A DNA stretch of 16,134 bases from Bacillota bacterium (GTDB lineage: Bacteria; Bacillota; Clostridia; Peptostreptococcales; Anaerovoracaceae). The stretch spans positions 1-16,134 of the forward strand of contig JAGBGL010000065.1 of NCBI GenBank assembly GCA_017936025.1, written 5' to 3'. The notes beneath the pieces are model-generated. The model was not told the DNA's origin and ran no database searches. It was given only the letters and a program-made list of their open reading frames with translations. Below, piece after piece: positions 7,949 to 14,634 of the stretch (position 1 is the stretch's first letter; every line of letters begins with the position of its first letter). A program made the translations under genes and the position numbers.

Positions 7949-7977
7949 TTGACGAATGGGCGAAAAACGGGTATACT
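7949..7977 (+). promoter_or_regulatory. Promoter of the aconitase-IDH-GntR operon
   Basis: TTGACG (7949-7954), a 17-base spacer and TATACT (7972-7977) are close to the sigma-A consensus. The start site should be near 7984, giving a leader of about 70 bases. An AAGGAGG site at 8041-8047 precedes the aconitase ATG. Confidence 0.85.
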
Positions 7978-7986
7978 TGTATACAA
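7977..7986. promoter_or_regulatory. Candidate GntR operator on the start site
   Basis: TTGTATACAA is a perfect 10-bp palindrome. It shares its first base with the -10 box and covers the predicted transcription start, an ideal place for repression. GT-AC-centred palindromes of this form are typical targets of GntR/FadR-group regulators, and such a gene is the third member of this operon. Confidence 0.7.
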
Positions 7987-8054
7987 AGGGGCGGGGATAA
8001 TATCCCTATAATAAACAAATTTGAACATATATATTCAAAAAAGGAGGCCGAAAA

Positions 8055-9977
8055 ATGGGCAAGACATTAGCATACAAAATCCTGGAAAATCATCTGGTTG
8101 AAGGGAATCTGATTCCCGGCGAAGAAATAAAAATCAGAATAGATCAGACTCTGACGCAGGACTCCACAGGGACAATGGTTTATCTGCAGCTGGAGGCAAT
8201 GGATGTAGAAAAAGTCAAAACTGAATTATCAGTTGCTTACATAGATCACAACACACTGCAGACAGGATTCGAAAGTGCAGATGACCATGCATTTATAAAG
8301 AGCGTGGCACAGAGACACGGAGTGCTGTTCTCCAAACCGGGCAACGGTATCTGTCATCAGCTTCATCTTGAAAATTACGGCAAACCGGGCAAAACACTGC
8401 TGGGGTCCGATTCCCACACACCGACAGGCGGAGGCCTGGGCATGATAGCCATCGGTGCGGGCGGCCTGGACGTAGCAGTTGCAATGGCAAAAGGAACATA
8501 CAGCCTGACTTGCCCTAAGGTGCTCAAAGTAGAACTGAAAGGAAGCTTAAGACCGTGGACTTCTGCAAAAGACGTGATCCTGTATGTGCTTCAGCAGCTG
8601 TCCGTAAAAGGCGGTGTAGGCAAGATCGTTGAATATACAGGGGAAGGCGTTAAGTCCCTGTCTGTAACTGACCGTGCGACTATCACAAATATGGGCGCAG
8701 AACTGGGTGCGACTACTTCTGTGTTCCCGAGTGACGAAAATACTTATGCTTATCTGGCATCCCAGGGCAGAGCGGGAGACTTCGTTCCGCTGGCAGCAGA
8801 TGCAGACGCAGTTTATGACGAAGAGCTGATCGTAGATCTGGATGCGCTGGTACCTCTGGCTGCAATGCCTCACAGCCCTGACAACGTTGACACTATCGCG
8901 AACATCGGTGAGATCAAGGTCGATCAGGTGGCTATCGGAAGCTGCACAAACTCCTCATATACAGACATGATGAAGGTCGCAGCGATCCTGAAAGGAAAGA
9001 AAGTTCATCCGGATGTCAGCCTGGTTATCTCCCCGGGCTCCAGTAAGATCCTGGCGAAAATGGCAGAAAACGGCGCGCTGGCAGACATAATTGCTTCCGG
9101 TGCGAGAATCATCGAAAATGCATGCGGACCATGTATCGGCATGGGCCAGTCTCCTAAATCAGGCGCGGTATCCCTCAGAACGTTCAACCGTAACTTCAAG
9201 GGCAGAAGCGGGACTCTGGATGCTTCCGTATTCCTGGTAAGCCCTGAAACAGCAGCGATTTCCGCTATTACAGGAGTCCTGACAGATGGCAGCCGCAGCG
9301 GCATGGAACTTCCTGAAATCGATCCTGCAGACTTCGCTTTTAACGACAACTTCATCGTTTATCCTGAAGGAACAAATACAGAAAACACACCTGTGGAAAT
9401 GGGACCGAACATCAAGCCGTTCCCTAGAAACACAGCTCTGGCAGATACTGTGAAAGCAACTGTAACGCTTCATGCAGGCGATAACATCACAACAGACGAC
9501 ATCATGCCGTCCGACTCCAGACTGCTTCCATACAGATCCAACATCCCTCACCTGTCAAATTACTGCTTCGAGAAGATCGACAAGGGCTTTTCCGGCAGAT
9601 GTAAGGAGGCAGACGGATGCGCGATCGTGGGCGGTGACAACTACGGCCAGGGATCCAGCCGTGAACATGCGGCTCTGGTGCCTCTGTATCTGGGCGTGAA
9701 GTTCGTGCTGGCGAAATCCTTCGCACGTATCCACAGAAGCAACCTGATCAACAGCGGTATCATGCCGCTGGTATTCGCAGATGCTGCAGATTACGATGAA
9801 TTCGATATCGGAGACAGCCTGGTGATCGAAGATGCAGTAGCTCAGGTGAAGTCAGGAACTGTAGTCGTGAAGAATGCAGTGACAGGCAAAGAATATAAAG
9901 CCGTAACTAACTTCTCCGACCTTGAACTGGAAATGATCCTTAAAGGCGGAAAGATCAACATGATAAAAGGGGAATAA
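8055..9977 (+). CDS. acn: Aconitate hydratase (aconitase)
   Basis: A 640-residue aconitase that interconverts citrate and isocitrate using a [4Fe-4S] cluster. The length is that of the short, mitochondrial-like bacterial aconitase group, not of the 850-900 residue AcnA/AcnB forms. Visible family features are DH at 64-65, GSDSHTPTGGGLGM (117-130), cluster ligand C297 in GSCTNSSY, ligands C357 and C360 in ACGPCIGM, and the swivelling C-terminal domain with GSSREH (533-538) and FARIHRSN. The AAGGAGG site and ATG at 8055 give a full-length N-terminus. It leads an operon with the isocitrate dehydrogenase gene three bases downstream and a GntR regulator, an arrangement for making 2-oxoglutarate from citrate. 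Two putative GntR operators control the promoter. Confidence 0.95.
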   Translation: MGKTLAYKILENHLVEGNLIPGEEIKIRIDQTLTQDSTGTMVYLQLEAMDVEKVKTELSVAYIDHNTLQTGFESADDHAFIKSVAQRHGVLFSKPGNGICHQLHLENYGKPGKTLLGSDSHTPTGGGLGMIAIGAGGLDVAVAMAKGTYSLTCPKVLKVELKGSLRPWTSAKDVILYVLQQLSVKGGVGKIVEYTGEGVKSLSVTDRATITNMGAELGATTSVFPSDENTYAYLASQGRAGDFVPLAADADAVYDEELIVDLDALVPLAAMPHSPDNVDTIANIGEIKVDQVAIGSCTNSSYTDMMKVAAILKGKKVHPDVSLVISPGSSKILAKMAENGALADIIASGARIIENACGPCIGMGQSPKSGAVSLRTFNRNFKGRSGTLDASVFLVSPETAAISAITGVLTDGSRSGMELPEIDPADFAFNDNFIVYPEGTNTENTPVEMGPNIKPFPRNTALADTVKATVTLHAGDNITTDDIMPSDSRLLPYRSNIPHLSNYCFEKIDKGFSGRCKEADGCAIVGGDNYGQGSSREHAALVPLYLGVKFVLAKSFARIHRSNLINSGIMPLVFADAADYDEFDIGDSLVIEDAVAQVKSGTVVVKNAVTGKEYKAVTNFSDLELEMILKGGKINMIKGE

Positions 9978-9980
9978 TAT

Positions 9981-11108
9981 ATGAGTTATTTAGAACATTT
10001 CGAGCAGATCGTCAAAGATCAGCTGGCGAGAGTGGAGCGTATGAAGGCTTCCTCCGAACTGACTGACTACGCTGCTCTGGATAAAATAATCGTCGGAACT
10101 ATCGATGGCGACGGAATCGGTCCGGTAATCATGGATTCATGCCGCGCAATTCTGGAAAAACTGCTGGCAGATGAAATTGCTTCCGGTAAGATCGAGCTCC
10201 GCAGGATCGAAGGGCTGACGCTGGAAAACCGTATCGCGAAGATGGAAACTGTTCCTGCTGATGTGCTGGCAGCAATCAAGGAATGCCATGTACTGCTGAA
10301 GGGGCCGACGACGACTCCGGGCAAAGGCGATGATCTGCCAAACATCGAGAGTGCCAACGTAACGCTCCGCCGTGAACTGGACCTGTTTGTAAACGTGCGT
10401 CCTGTCGTGATCCCTGAAAAGAACATCGACTGGATTTTCTACCGTGAAAACACAGAAGGCGAGTACGCTCTGGGAAGCCGCGGCGTGGAAGTCGGCGATG
10501 ATATAGCGATCGATTTTAAGGTTACAACAACTCTGGGAACAACACGTCTGGCACGTGCGGCATTCGAGTATGCGAAAGCCAACGGCAACAAGAATGTTTC
10601 AATCGTTACAAAAGCTAACATTATGAAAAAAACAGATGGGAAATTCCTCCAGCTGTGTTATGATGTAGCTAAGGACTATCCGGAAATAAAAACTGATGAC
10701 TGGTACGTGGATATCATGGCAGCGAATCTGGTGAACGATCAGATTAACAGCAATTTCAATGTCGTTATTCTGCCGAACCTGTACGGTGACATTATCACTG
10801 ACGAAGCTGCTCAGATCCAGGGCGGTGTCGGTACTGCGGGCAGCGCCAATGTCGGCGGCCGTTATGCCATGTTCGAAGCGATCCACGGCTCTGCGCCTAG
10901 AATGATCGCGGACGGCATCGGTGAGTATGCGAATCCTGCCAGCATAAACCGCGCAGCGGTAATGATGCTGCGTCATATCGGCTTTGTCAGCAAAGCTGCG
11001 AAACTGGAAGCTGTCTTAGATGCAGCCCAGGAAGCCCTCGACATGCCGGGCAACGGAACAGGAAACACAGCAGCTGATTTCACAGCATTCGTAACAGATA
11101 AACTTTAA
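9981..11108 (+). CDS. icd: Isocitrate/isopropylmalate dehydrogenase family protein, probable isocitrate dehydrogenase
   Basis: A 375-residue beta-decarboxylating dehydrogenase. It has the dinucleotide-site start IIVGTIDGDGIGP (36-48), the substrate loop NIESANVTLRREL (121-133), R140 in NVRPV, YRENTEGEY (154-162), TKANIMK, an LYGDIITDEAAQ metal-binding segment and EAIHGSAP. Pairing with aconitase three bases upstream makes isocitrate the likely substrate, giving 2-oxoglutarate, CO2 and a reduced nucleotide. Where NADP enzymes have a K-Y pair after HGTAP, this protein has R-M followed by a longer loop, so NAD versus NADP use cannot be assigned by eye. About 30 extra residues precede the first strand, rather long for the family. 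Its ribosome site AAAGGGGAA lies inside the end of the aconitase gene. Confidence 0.9.
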   Translation: MSYLEHFEQIVKDQLARVERMKASSELTDYAALDKIIVGTIDGDGIGPVIMDSCRAILEKLLADEIASGKIELRRIEGLTLENRIAKMETVPADVLAAIKECHVLLKGPTTTPGKGDDLPNIESANVTLRRELDLFVNVRPVVIPEKNIDWIFYRENTEGEYALGSRGVEVGDDIAIDFKVTTTLGTTRLARAAFEYAKANGNKNVSIVTKANIMKKTDGKFLQLCYDVAKDYPEIKTDDWYVDIMAANLVNDQINSNFNVVILPNLYGDIITDEAAQIQGGVGTAGSANVGGRYAMFEAIHGSAPRMIADGIGEYANPASINRAAVMMLRHIGFVSKAAKLEAVLDAAQEALDMPGNGTGNTAADFTAFVTDKL

Positions 11109-11186
11109 TTACCCCGGGCCGCAGGCCATGCCCGCGTCCCGTGACTTCATCAAAACGGCCGCACGGCGGTCCGGAAGGAGAGAAAG

Positions 11187-11843
11187 ATGGTACTTTACAA
11201 ACACACCGAAATACCAAAAAATAATGCCCCTATTTCCAGCAGCCTCTATTCACAGCTGCAGAAGGACATCCTGACGGGTCAGCTGAAAAAGGGTCACAAA
11301 CTTACCGAGCAGGCGATTTGCGAAAAATACAATGTGAGCCGTACTCCGGTCCGCGAAGCCCTGCGCCAGCTGGAAGCCGAAGGCCTGGTTGAAAACATTC
11401 TCAACCGCGGTGCTTTCGTTGTGGGACTCTCCCAGCAGGATTTCGATGATATCTTCGAGCTGCGCAAGATTTATGAGATCCAGGCTGTGAAGTGGGCCAT
11501 CGAGCGTATCACTGATGAAGAAATGGATGCCCTGGACGAAACTTTCGAATTCATGGAATTCTACACACTCCGTAACGACATCGACAAGATGCTCACTATC
11601 AACGAAGGTTTCCATCAGATCATTTACAATGCATCCCATAACAGGATGCTGCAGCAGTTCCTGTCTTCTTACCAGGTTTATCTCAAATACCTGCGCAAGG
11701 ATGACGAGTATCCTGACGATTATCTGGCAACTGTGCTGGAAGAGCACCGCCAGATTTTCAAAGCATTCATCGAAAAAGATGTGGAGGCCGGTGCGGAAGC
11801 AATGGAACGCCACATCACAAATTCAAAGACAAGAAGATTATAA
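11187..11843 (+). CDS. GntR family transcriptional regulator, FCD domain
   Basis: A 218-residue regulator. The N-terminal winged helix (about 15-80) has the GntR signature: LKKGHKLTEQAICEKYNVSR, then TPVREALRQLEAEGLV and a wing ending NRGAFVV. The C-terminal all-helical FCD ligand domain keeps three histidines of the usual metal site (H143, H187, H209); the usual acidic partner four residues before the first His is N139. FCD domains sense organic acids, so citrate or isocitrate is a reasonable but unproven effector. The gene lies 78 bases after icd, with two GC-rich hairpins but no U-run between them, so cotranscription is likely. The operator-like palindromes at the operon promoter point to autoregulated repression. 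The ribosome site is GGAAGGAG (11173-11180). Confidence 0.93.
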   Translation: MVLYKHTEIPKNNAPISSSLYSQLQKDILTGQLKKGHKLTEQAICEKYNVSRTPVREALRQLEAEGLVENILNRGAFVVGLSQQDFDDIFELRKIYEIQAVKWAIERITDEEMDALDETFEFMEFYTLRNDIDKMLTINEGFHQIIYNASHNRMLQQFLSSYQVYLKYLRKDDEYPDDYLATVLEEHRQIFKAFIEKDVEAGAEAMERHITNSKTRRL

Positions 11844-11849
11844 GATGAT

Positions 11850-11878
11850 GGCCTGCCGCGGCTTTGCCGCAGCAGGCC
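11850..11878 (+). other. Strong hairpin after the GntR gene
   Basis: GGCCTGC (11850-11856) pairs with GCAGGCC (11872-11878) and, inside it, GCGGC pairs with GCCGC around a TTT loop. Only GGTTATTT follows, so it is a weak terminator at best; it probably protects the transcript end or assists the terminator that follows. Confidence 0.6.
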
Positions 11879-11893
11879 GGTTATTTGCCTCCT

Positions 11894-11926
11894 GCTGGTG
11901 CCGCATTGCGGTATCAGCTTTTTTTT
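11894..11926 (+). terminator. Intrinsic terminator of the aconitase operon
   Basis: An 11-bp stem (11894-11904 with 11908-11918, two G-T pairs) with an ATT loop is followed by eight T residues. It ends the acn-icd-gntR transcript and marks the left edge of the accessory island. Confidence 0.93.
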
Positions 11927-11933
11927 GAAATGC

Positions 11934-12067
11934 GGCAGTAAAATCAGCAATAGTGCATGTGCCCGGGTTGGTGTGGCAGTAAAATCAGTAATAGTGCATG
12001 TGCCCGGGTTGGTGTGGCAGTAAAATCAGTAATAGTGCATGTGCCCGGGTTGGTGTGGCAGTAAAAT
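11934..12067 (+). repeat. 41-bp tandem repeat, three copies plus 11 bp
   Basis: Units start at 11934, 11975 and 12016 and begin GGCAGTAAAATCAG; an 11-base partial copy begins at 12057. Units two and three are identical and unit one differs by one base (CAGCAAT versus CAGTAAT). Each unit contains TGCATG and CCCGGG. Each start, GGCAGTA, resembles the GACAGCA motif of the array that continues to the right, and the third start is 52 bp before that array's first motif. No reading frame with a start and ribosome site runs through it. Near identity suggests recent duplication by slippage. Confidence 0.92.
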
Positions 12068-12360
12068 GACAGCAACTGTGTTCGCTTAGTAATTTCATGT
12101 CATGCATTTATGCCAGGGTGACAGCAAATGACATCTTTCAATGGGATATGGCGTGTTAGGCAGAAGCAGTGACAACATCGAAGTAGTATTACAAGGGAAA
12201 ATGCAAGTTTGTACTACAAGATGCAATTTGCATTTTGGAAGTGCGTTGATGCTGTCGTTCTTGTCCGGACAGGCGACTTGGAATACAAACTTGCTTCACA
12301 ATGCTGTCGGCTGGGCCGTATGATGGGCAACTATATAGTTATAATAAACGATATATTGTC
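12067..12360. repeat. Left mirror-symmetric motif array
   Basis: Forward motifs GACAGCA lie at 12068 and 12120, with a GACAACA variant at 12171. Inverted motifs TGCTGTC lie at 12250 and 12302, with a weaker TATTGTC at 12354. Steps are 52, 51, then 79 between the two inner motifs, then 52 and 52. Forward and inverted copies thus pair off around a common axis near 12214, where an odd-length palindrome TTGTA-C-TACAA is centred. The stretch 12068-12439 has no convincing gene; a 60-codon frame at 12141 lacks a ribosome site. Function is unknown. Fixed spacing in whole helical turns suggests protein-binding sites; a folded RNA is the alternative. Confidence 0.7.
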
Positions 12361-12439
12361 ATAGAGAGAAAAGATGCATGGTATAGTTTATGTGAAAAAG
12401 GTGTATTGTTGCTGCACATAGAAAATAGTACAACTTCTG

Positions 12440-12468
12440 TTGTTTAATTTTCCAAAATATGGTATAAT
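12440..12468 (+). promoter_or_regulatory. Strong promoter of the nuclease-like gene
   Basis: TTGTTT (12440-12445), 17 bases, then TATAAT (12463-12468) preceded by TGG, an extended -10. The start site would be near 12475, leaving only a very short leader with AAAGGAGG (12475-12482) before the ATG at 12489. Confidence 0.85.
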
Positions 12469-12488
12469 CCATGTAAAGGAGGAAAAAA

Positions 12489-13301
12489 ATGGGATTATAT
12501 CAAAATATTAATGTCGAAATTTTAGTACATGAGGTAACAATCAGAAAATGTCTTGAAACTGTTAAATATGCACCTGAAGGGAGGCTGTTCATAAGAGTTC
12601 GAAAAAAGGGCCGGTCATATTACAGAATCAGAAAGGTTAAAACTGATGAGGGCTGGAAAGATGTTGCAGAAAACATAACCAGAGATCATTCGATGATTCT
12701 GGCACTGACAGAAAAGAAAATCGCAGAGGATCAGTTGAAAATCTGCAGAAAAAATCTAAAGGCTTTGAAAAAAGTTGAGGGGGAAATCAGACCATATGCG
12801 ATTGATGATATTATAGAGAAACTGCCGGAAAAATATATAGAGGCATGGAATATGCATTTAGATAAACTTAGGAAAATGCAGGATAATGTATCCTATAATA
12901 AAGCCCCGGTGTTTAAAGAAAGTCATATTCATGTAACTATAAATGGATTAGTGGTCCGCTCAAAATCAGAAATGACAATAGCAAATATTCTATATACACT
13001 GGGAATACCGTTTAACTATGAGGAAAGATTTCCTACACCTGATGAAGAGGGTAAGTATCAATATCCGGATTTTACGATCCATCTGCCAAATGGCAAAATC
13101 ATTTATTGGGAACATTTCGGGATGCTTAATAAAAAAGATTATTGTGAACGAAATGCAAGAAAGCTGCATCATTATCAGCTTAATGGTGTTTGCATTGGAA
13201 AGAATCTGATAATTACACAAGATGACAGAGATGGAAATTGTGATAGCGCGTTCATTGCAGAGATTGTAAAGACATATATTCTCCCATATTTCAAAAAATA
13301 A
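12489..13301 (+). CDS. PD-(D/E)XK nuclease-like protein of unknown function
   Basis: A 270-residue protein, clearly AT-richer than its neighbours. The N-terminal part has a basic beta segment, RLFIRVRKKGRSYYRIRKV (32-50), followed by charged helices (65-130). The C-terminal part has a nuclease-like core: RSKSE (157-161), a GIPFNYEE strand (172-179), YPDFTI with D194, YWEHFG with E208, then a basic helix RKLHHYQ and GKNLIIT (238-243). E161, D194 and E208 could be the catalytic acids of a PD-(D/E)XK site; the usual lysine is not in standard spacing, so activity is unproven. Proteins with the same RSKSE, YPDF and WEHFG order are familiar from Clostridia as uncharacterised proteins. It is monocistronic, has a strong promoter and no visible terminator, and sits between two related repeat arrays. 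Confidence 0.7.
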   Translation: MGLYQNINVEILVHEVTIRKCLETVKYAPEGRLFIRVRKKGRSYYRIRKVKTDEGWKDVAENITRDHSMILALTEKKIAEDQLKICRKNLKALKKVEGEIRPYAIDDIIEKLPEKYIEAWNMHLDKLRKMQDNVSYNKAPVFKESHIHVTINGLVVRSKSEMTIANILYTLGIPFNYEERFPTPDEEGKYQYPDFTIHLPNGKIIYWEHFGMLNKKDYCERNARKLHHYQLNGVCIGKNLIITQDDRDGNCDSAFIAEIVKTYILPYFKK

Positions 13302-13310
13302 AGGATGTAG

Positions 13311-13656
13311 TGACAGCAAGCTCCTGGGTTTGCTCTCGGCGTGGCGCAGCTATCTGATTAGGTGACAGCAAGTTAACCATTTGTGCTGCAATGTGACGCG
13401 TAATCAGTGCGTAGCGGCAGCATTAAGAAGTAATTAAATGAAAAGGTGCACATATGTATTCTGGGATGTGATATATGGGCGGTAACTGCACTGATGCTGT
13501 CATTTTAATTATGAGAGGCGGCAGAAGAAACAAAAAAAGGATAATATGCTGCTATGTGGAAATACCAGTGTGACATATTTTATCTGTAAGACGTATTTGC
13601 TGTCGCAGCGGGCAGTCCGTGTGCTGCATTCTGAAGAATTTCTGATATTTGCTGTC
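13311..13656. repeat. Right mirror-symmetric motif array
   Basis: Forward motifs GACAGCA lie at 13312 and 13364, with GGCAGCA at 13416. Inverted motifs TGCTGTC lie at 13495, 13598 and 13650, with a weaker TGCTGCT at 13547. Steps are 52 and 52, then 79 between the inner motifs, then 52, 51 and 52. The plan repeats that of the left array, while the sequence between motifs is unrelated. The axis lies near 13458; a short palindrome ACATATGT sits five bases to its left. The array begins 10 bases after the stop codon of the nuclease-like gene and runs to the promoter of the next operon. No gene is seen in it. Confidence 0.7.
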
Positions 13657-13661
13657 GTAAT

Positions 13662-13690
13662 TTGATATTTTGGCGGCGATATGGTATCCT
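13662..13690 (+). promoter_or_regulatory. Promoter of the DUF5685-DnaJ operon
   Basis: TTGATA (13662-13667), a 17-base spacer and TATCCT (13685-13690) preceded by TGG. The last inverted array motif ends six bases before the -35 box, so a protein bound there could affect this promoter. Confidence 0.65.
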
Positions 13691-13708
13691 AATCGGTAAG
13701 AAACCAAC

Positions 13709-13760
13709 CGCGCGACCCGGCCCGGAGGGCCGGACGCAGCGGCGCGCAGGCGCGCGCACG
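13709..13760 (+). other. GC-rich structured leader
   Basis: The leader before the DUF5685 gene contains a 7-bp stem CCGGCCC/GGGCCGG (13717-13723 with 13727-13733) with a GGA loop, then a run of GCGC repeats. There is no U-run, so it is not a terminator. It contrasts sharply with the AT-rich island just upstream. No known riboswitch was recognised. Confidence 0.5.
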
Positions 13761-13773
13761 AAAGGAACAGACT

Positions 13774-14634
13774 ATGCTCGGATATGTGACCGCTGATAAA
13801 CCTGAATTGAAAATGAGAGAATACGAAGTCTACAGCGGCTATTACTGCGGCGTCTGTAAATCCATAGGCCGCAGATACGGGCAGCTTCCTCGGATGGTGC
13901 TCAGCTACGACGCCGCATTCCTTGCGGTCCTGCTGGCTTCGCTCGAAAAAGAGGACGATGTTCCATCAAGAGAACACTGCATCATACACCCGATCAAGAA
14001 AAAGACCATCGTATCCAACGAAGCCATCGATTACGCGGCAGACGTGATGCTGATCCTCGCATGGTTCAAACTCATCGATGACGCCGAAGACGAAGGCAAA
14101 CTCTACGCGAAAGCAGCACTGAAAACACAGAAAAGCATCTACAAAAAACTTGAGGCCAAGAGACCCGGGCTCTGCAGAAAAATCGCAGAAAACCTGGCAG
14201 AACTCAGCAGACTTGAAAAAGAAAAATGCGACAGTCTCGATCAGGCGGCAGAGGCTTTTGCCAAAACAATGGAGGCAATATTCGAAGAAGGCCCGGTGCC
14301 TGAGGGCTTCCGCGAACATGAAGTCCTAAGACGCATCGGTTATCATATGGGCAAGTGGATCTACCTGATCGACGCCATCGATGATATCGACGAAAACATC
14401 GAAAGCGGCGCTTACAACCCGCTGCTCTACAGGTTCAGATATGAGCCCGGCGAAGAAGGCTTCAAAGAGCGGATCATGGAAACATGCCGCTTCAACCTGT
14501 TCCATTACCTGGGCGAGATCAGTAATTCTCTGGATTTGCTGACAATCCGCAAAAATAAAGGTATAATAGAGAATATAATTTACAAGGGGTTATTGAAACA
14601 GACCGAAGAGATTACAAACAAGGAGGAAAAATAA
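13774..14634 (+). CDS. DUF5685 family protein
   Basis: A 286-residue, largely helical protein. The N-terminus carries YYCGVCKSIGRRYG (C25, C28) and LSYDAAFLAVLL, followed by HCIIHP (H68, C69, H72), so a metal or cluster could be held by C25, C28, C69 and H72. A later segment, YHMGKWIYLIDAIDDIDEN (190-208), is aspartate-rich and is followed by SGAYNPLLYRF. This order is characteristic of DUF5685 proteins, whose function is unknown. The Asp-rich helix recalls all-alpha isoprenoid-synthase folds, but that is only a resemblance. A GAAAGGA site precedes ATG 13774. The stop overlaps the next ATG by one base, so translation with the DnaJ-like gene is coupled. Confidence 0.82.
   Translation: MLGYVTADKPELKMREYEVYSGYYCGVCKSIGRRYGQLPRMVLSYDAAFLAVLLASLEKEDDVPSREHCIIHPIKKKTIVSNEAIDYAADVMLILAWFKLIDDAEDEGKLYAKAALKTQKSIYKKLEAKRPGLCRKIAENLAELSRLEKEKCDSLDQAAEAFAKTMEAIFEEGPVPEGFREHEVLRRIGYHMGKWIYLIDAIDDIDENIESGAYNPLLYRFRYEPGEEGFKERIMETCRFNLFHYLGEISNSLDLLTIRKNKGIIENIIYKGLLKQTEEITNKEEK

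Noticed and set aside
7816..8070. 84-codon plus-strand reading frame between clpB and aconitase
   Set aside because: It starts inside the clpB terminator hairpin, has no ribosome site, and covers the promoter, both operators and the ribosome site of the aconitase gene.
11110..11175. Terminator between icd and the GntR gene
   Set aside because: GC-rich hairpins are present but no U-run follows, so readthrough into the regulator is more likely.
11899..11937. Alternative pairing TGCCGCATT (11899-11907) with AATGCGGCA (11929-11937) as an antiterminator
   Set aside because: The second strand lies beyond the U-run, so it would be made too late to prevent termination. Probably a by-product of the first repeat unit's sequence.
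11934..12308. Possible CRISPR array
   Set aside because: The 41-bp units are tandem without spacers, and the 52-bp series conserves only about 7-9 bases and inverts orientation. No cas genes are present.
12141..12323. 60-codon reading frame in the left array
   Set aside because: No ribosome site and no recognisable protein; it runs across the array motifs, which explain the sequence better.
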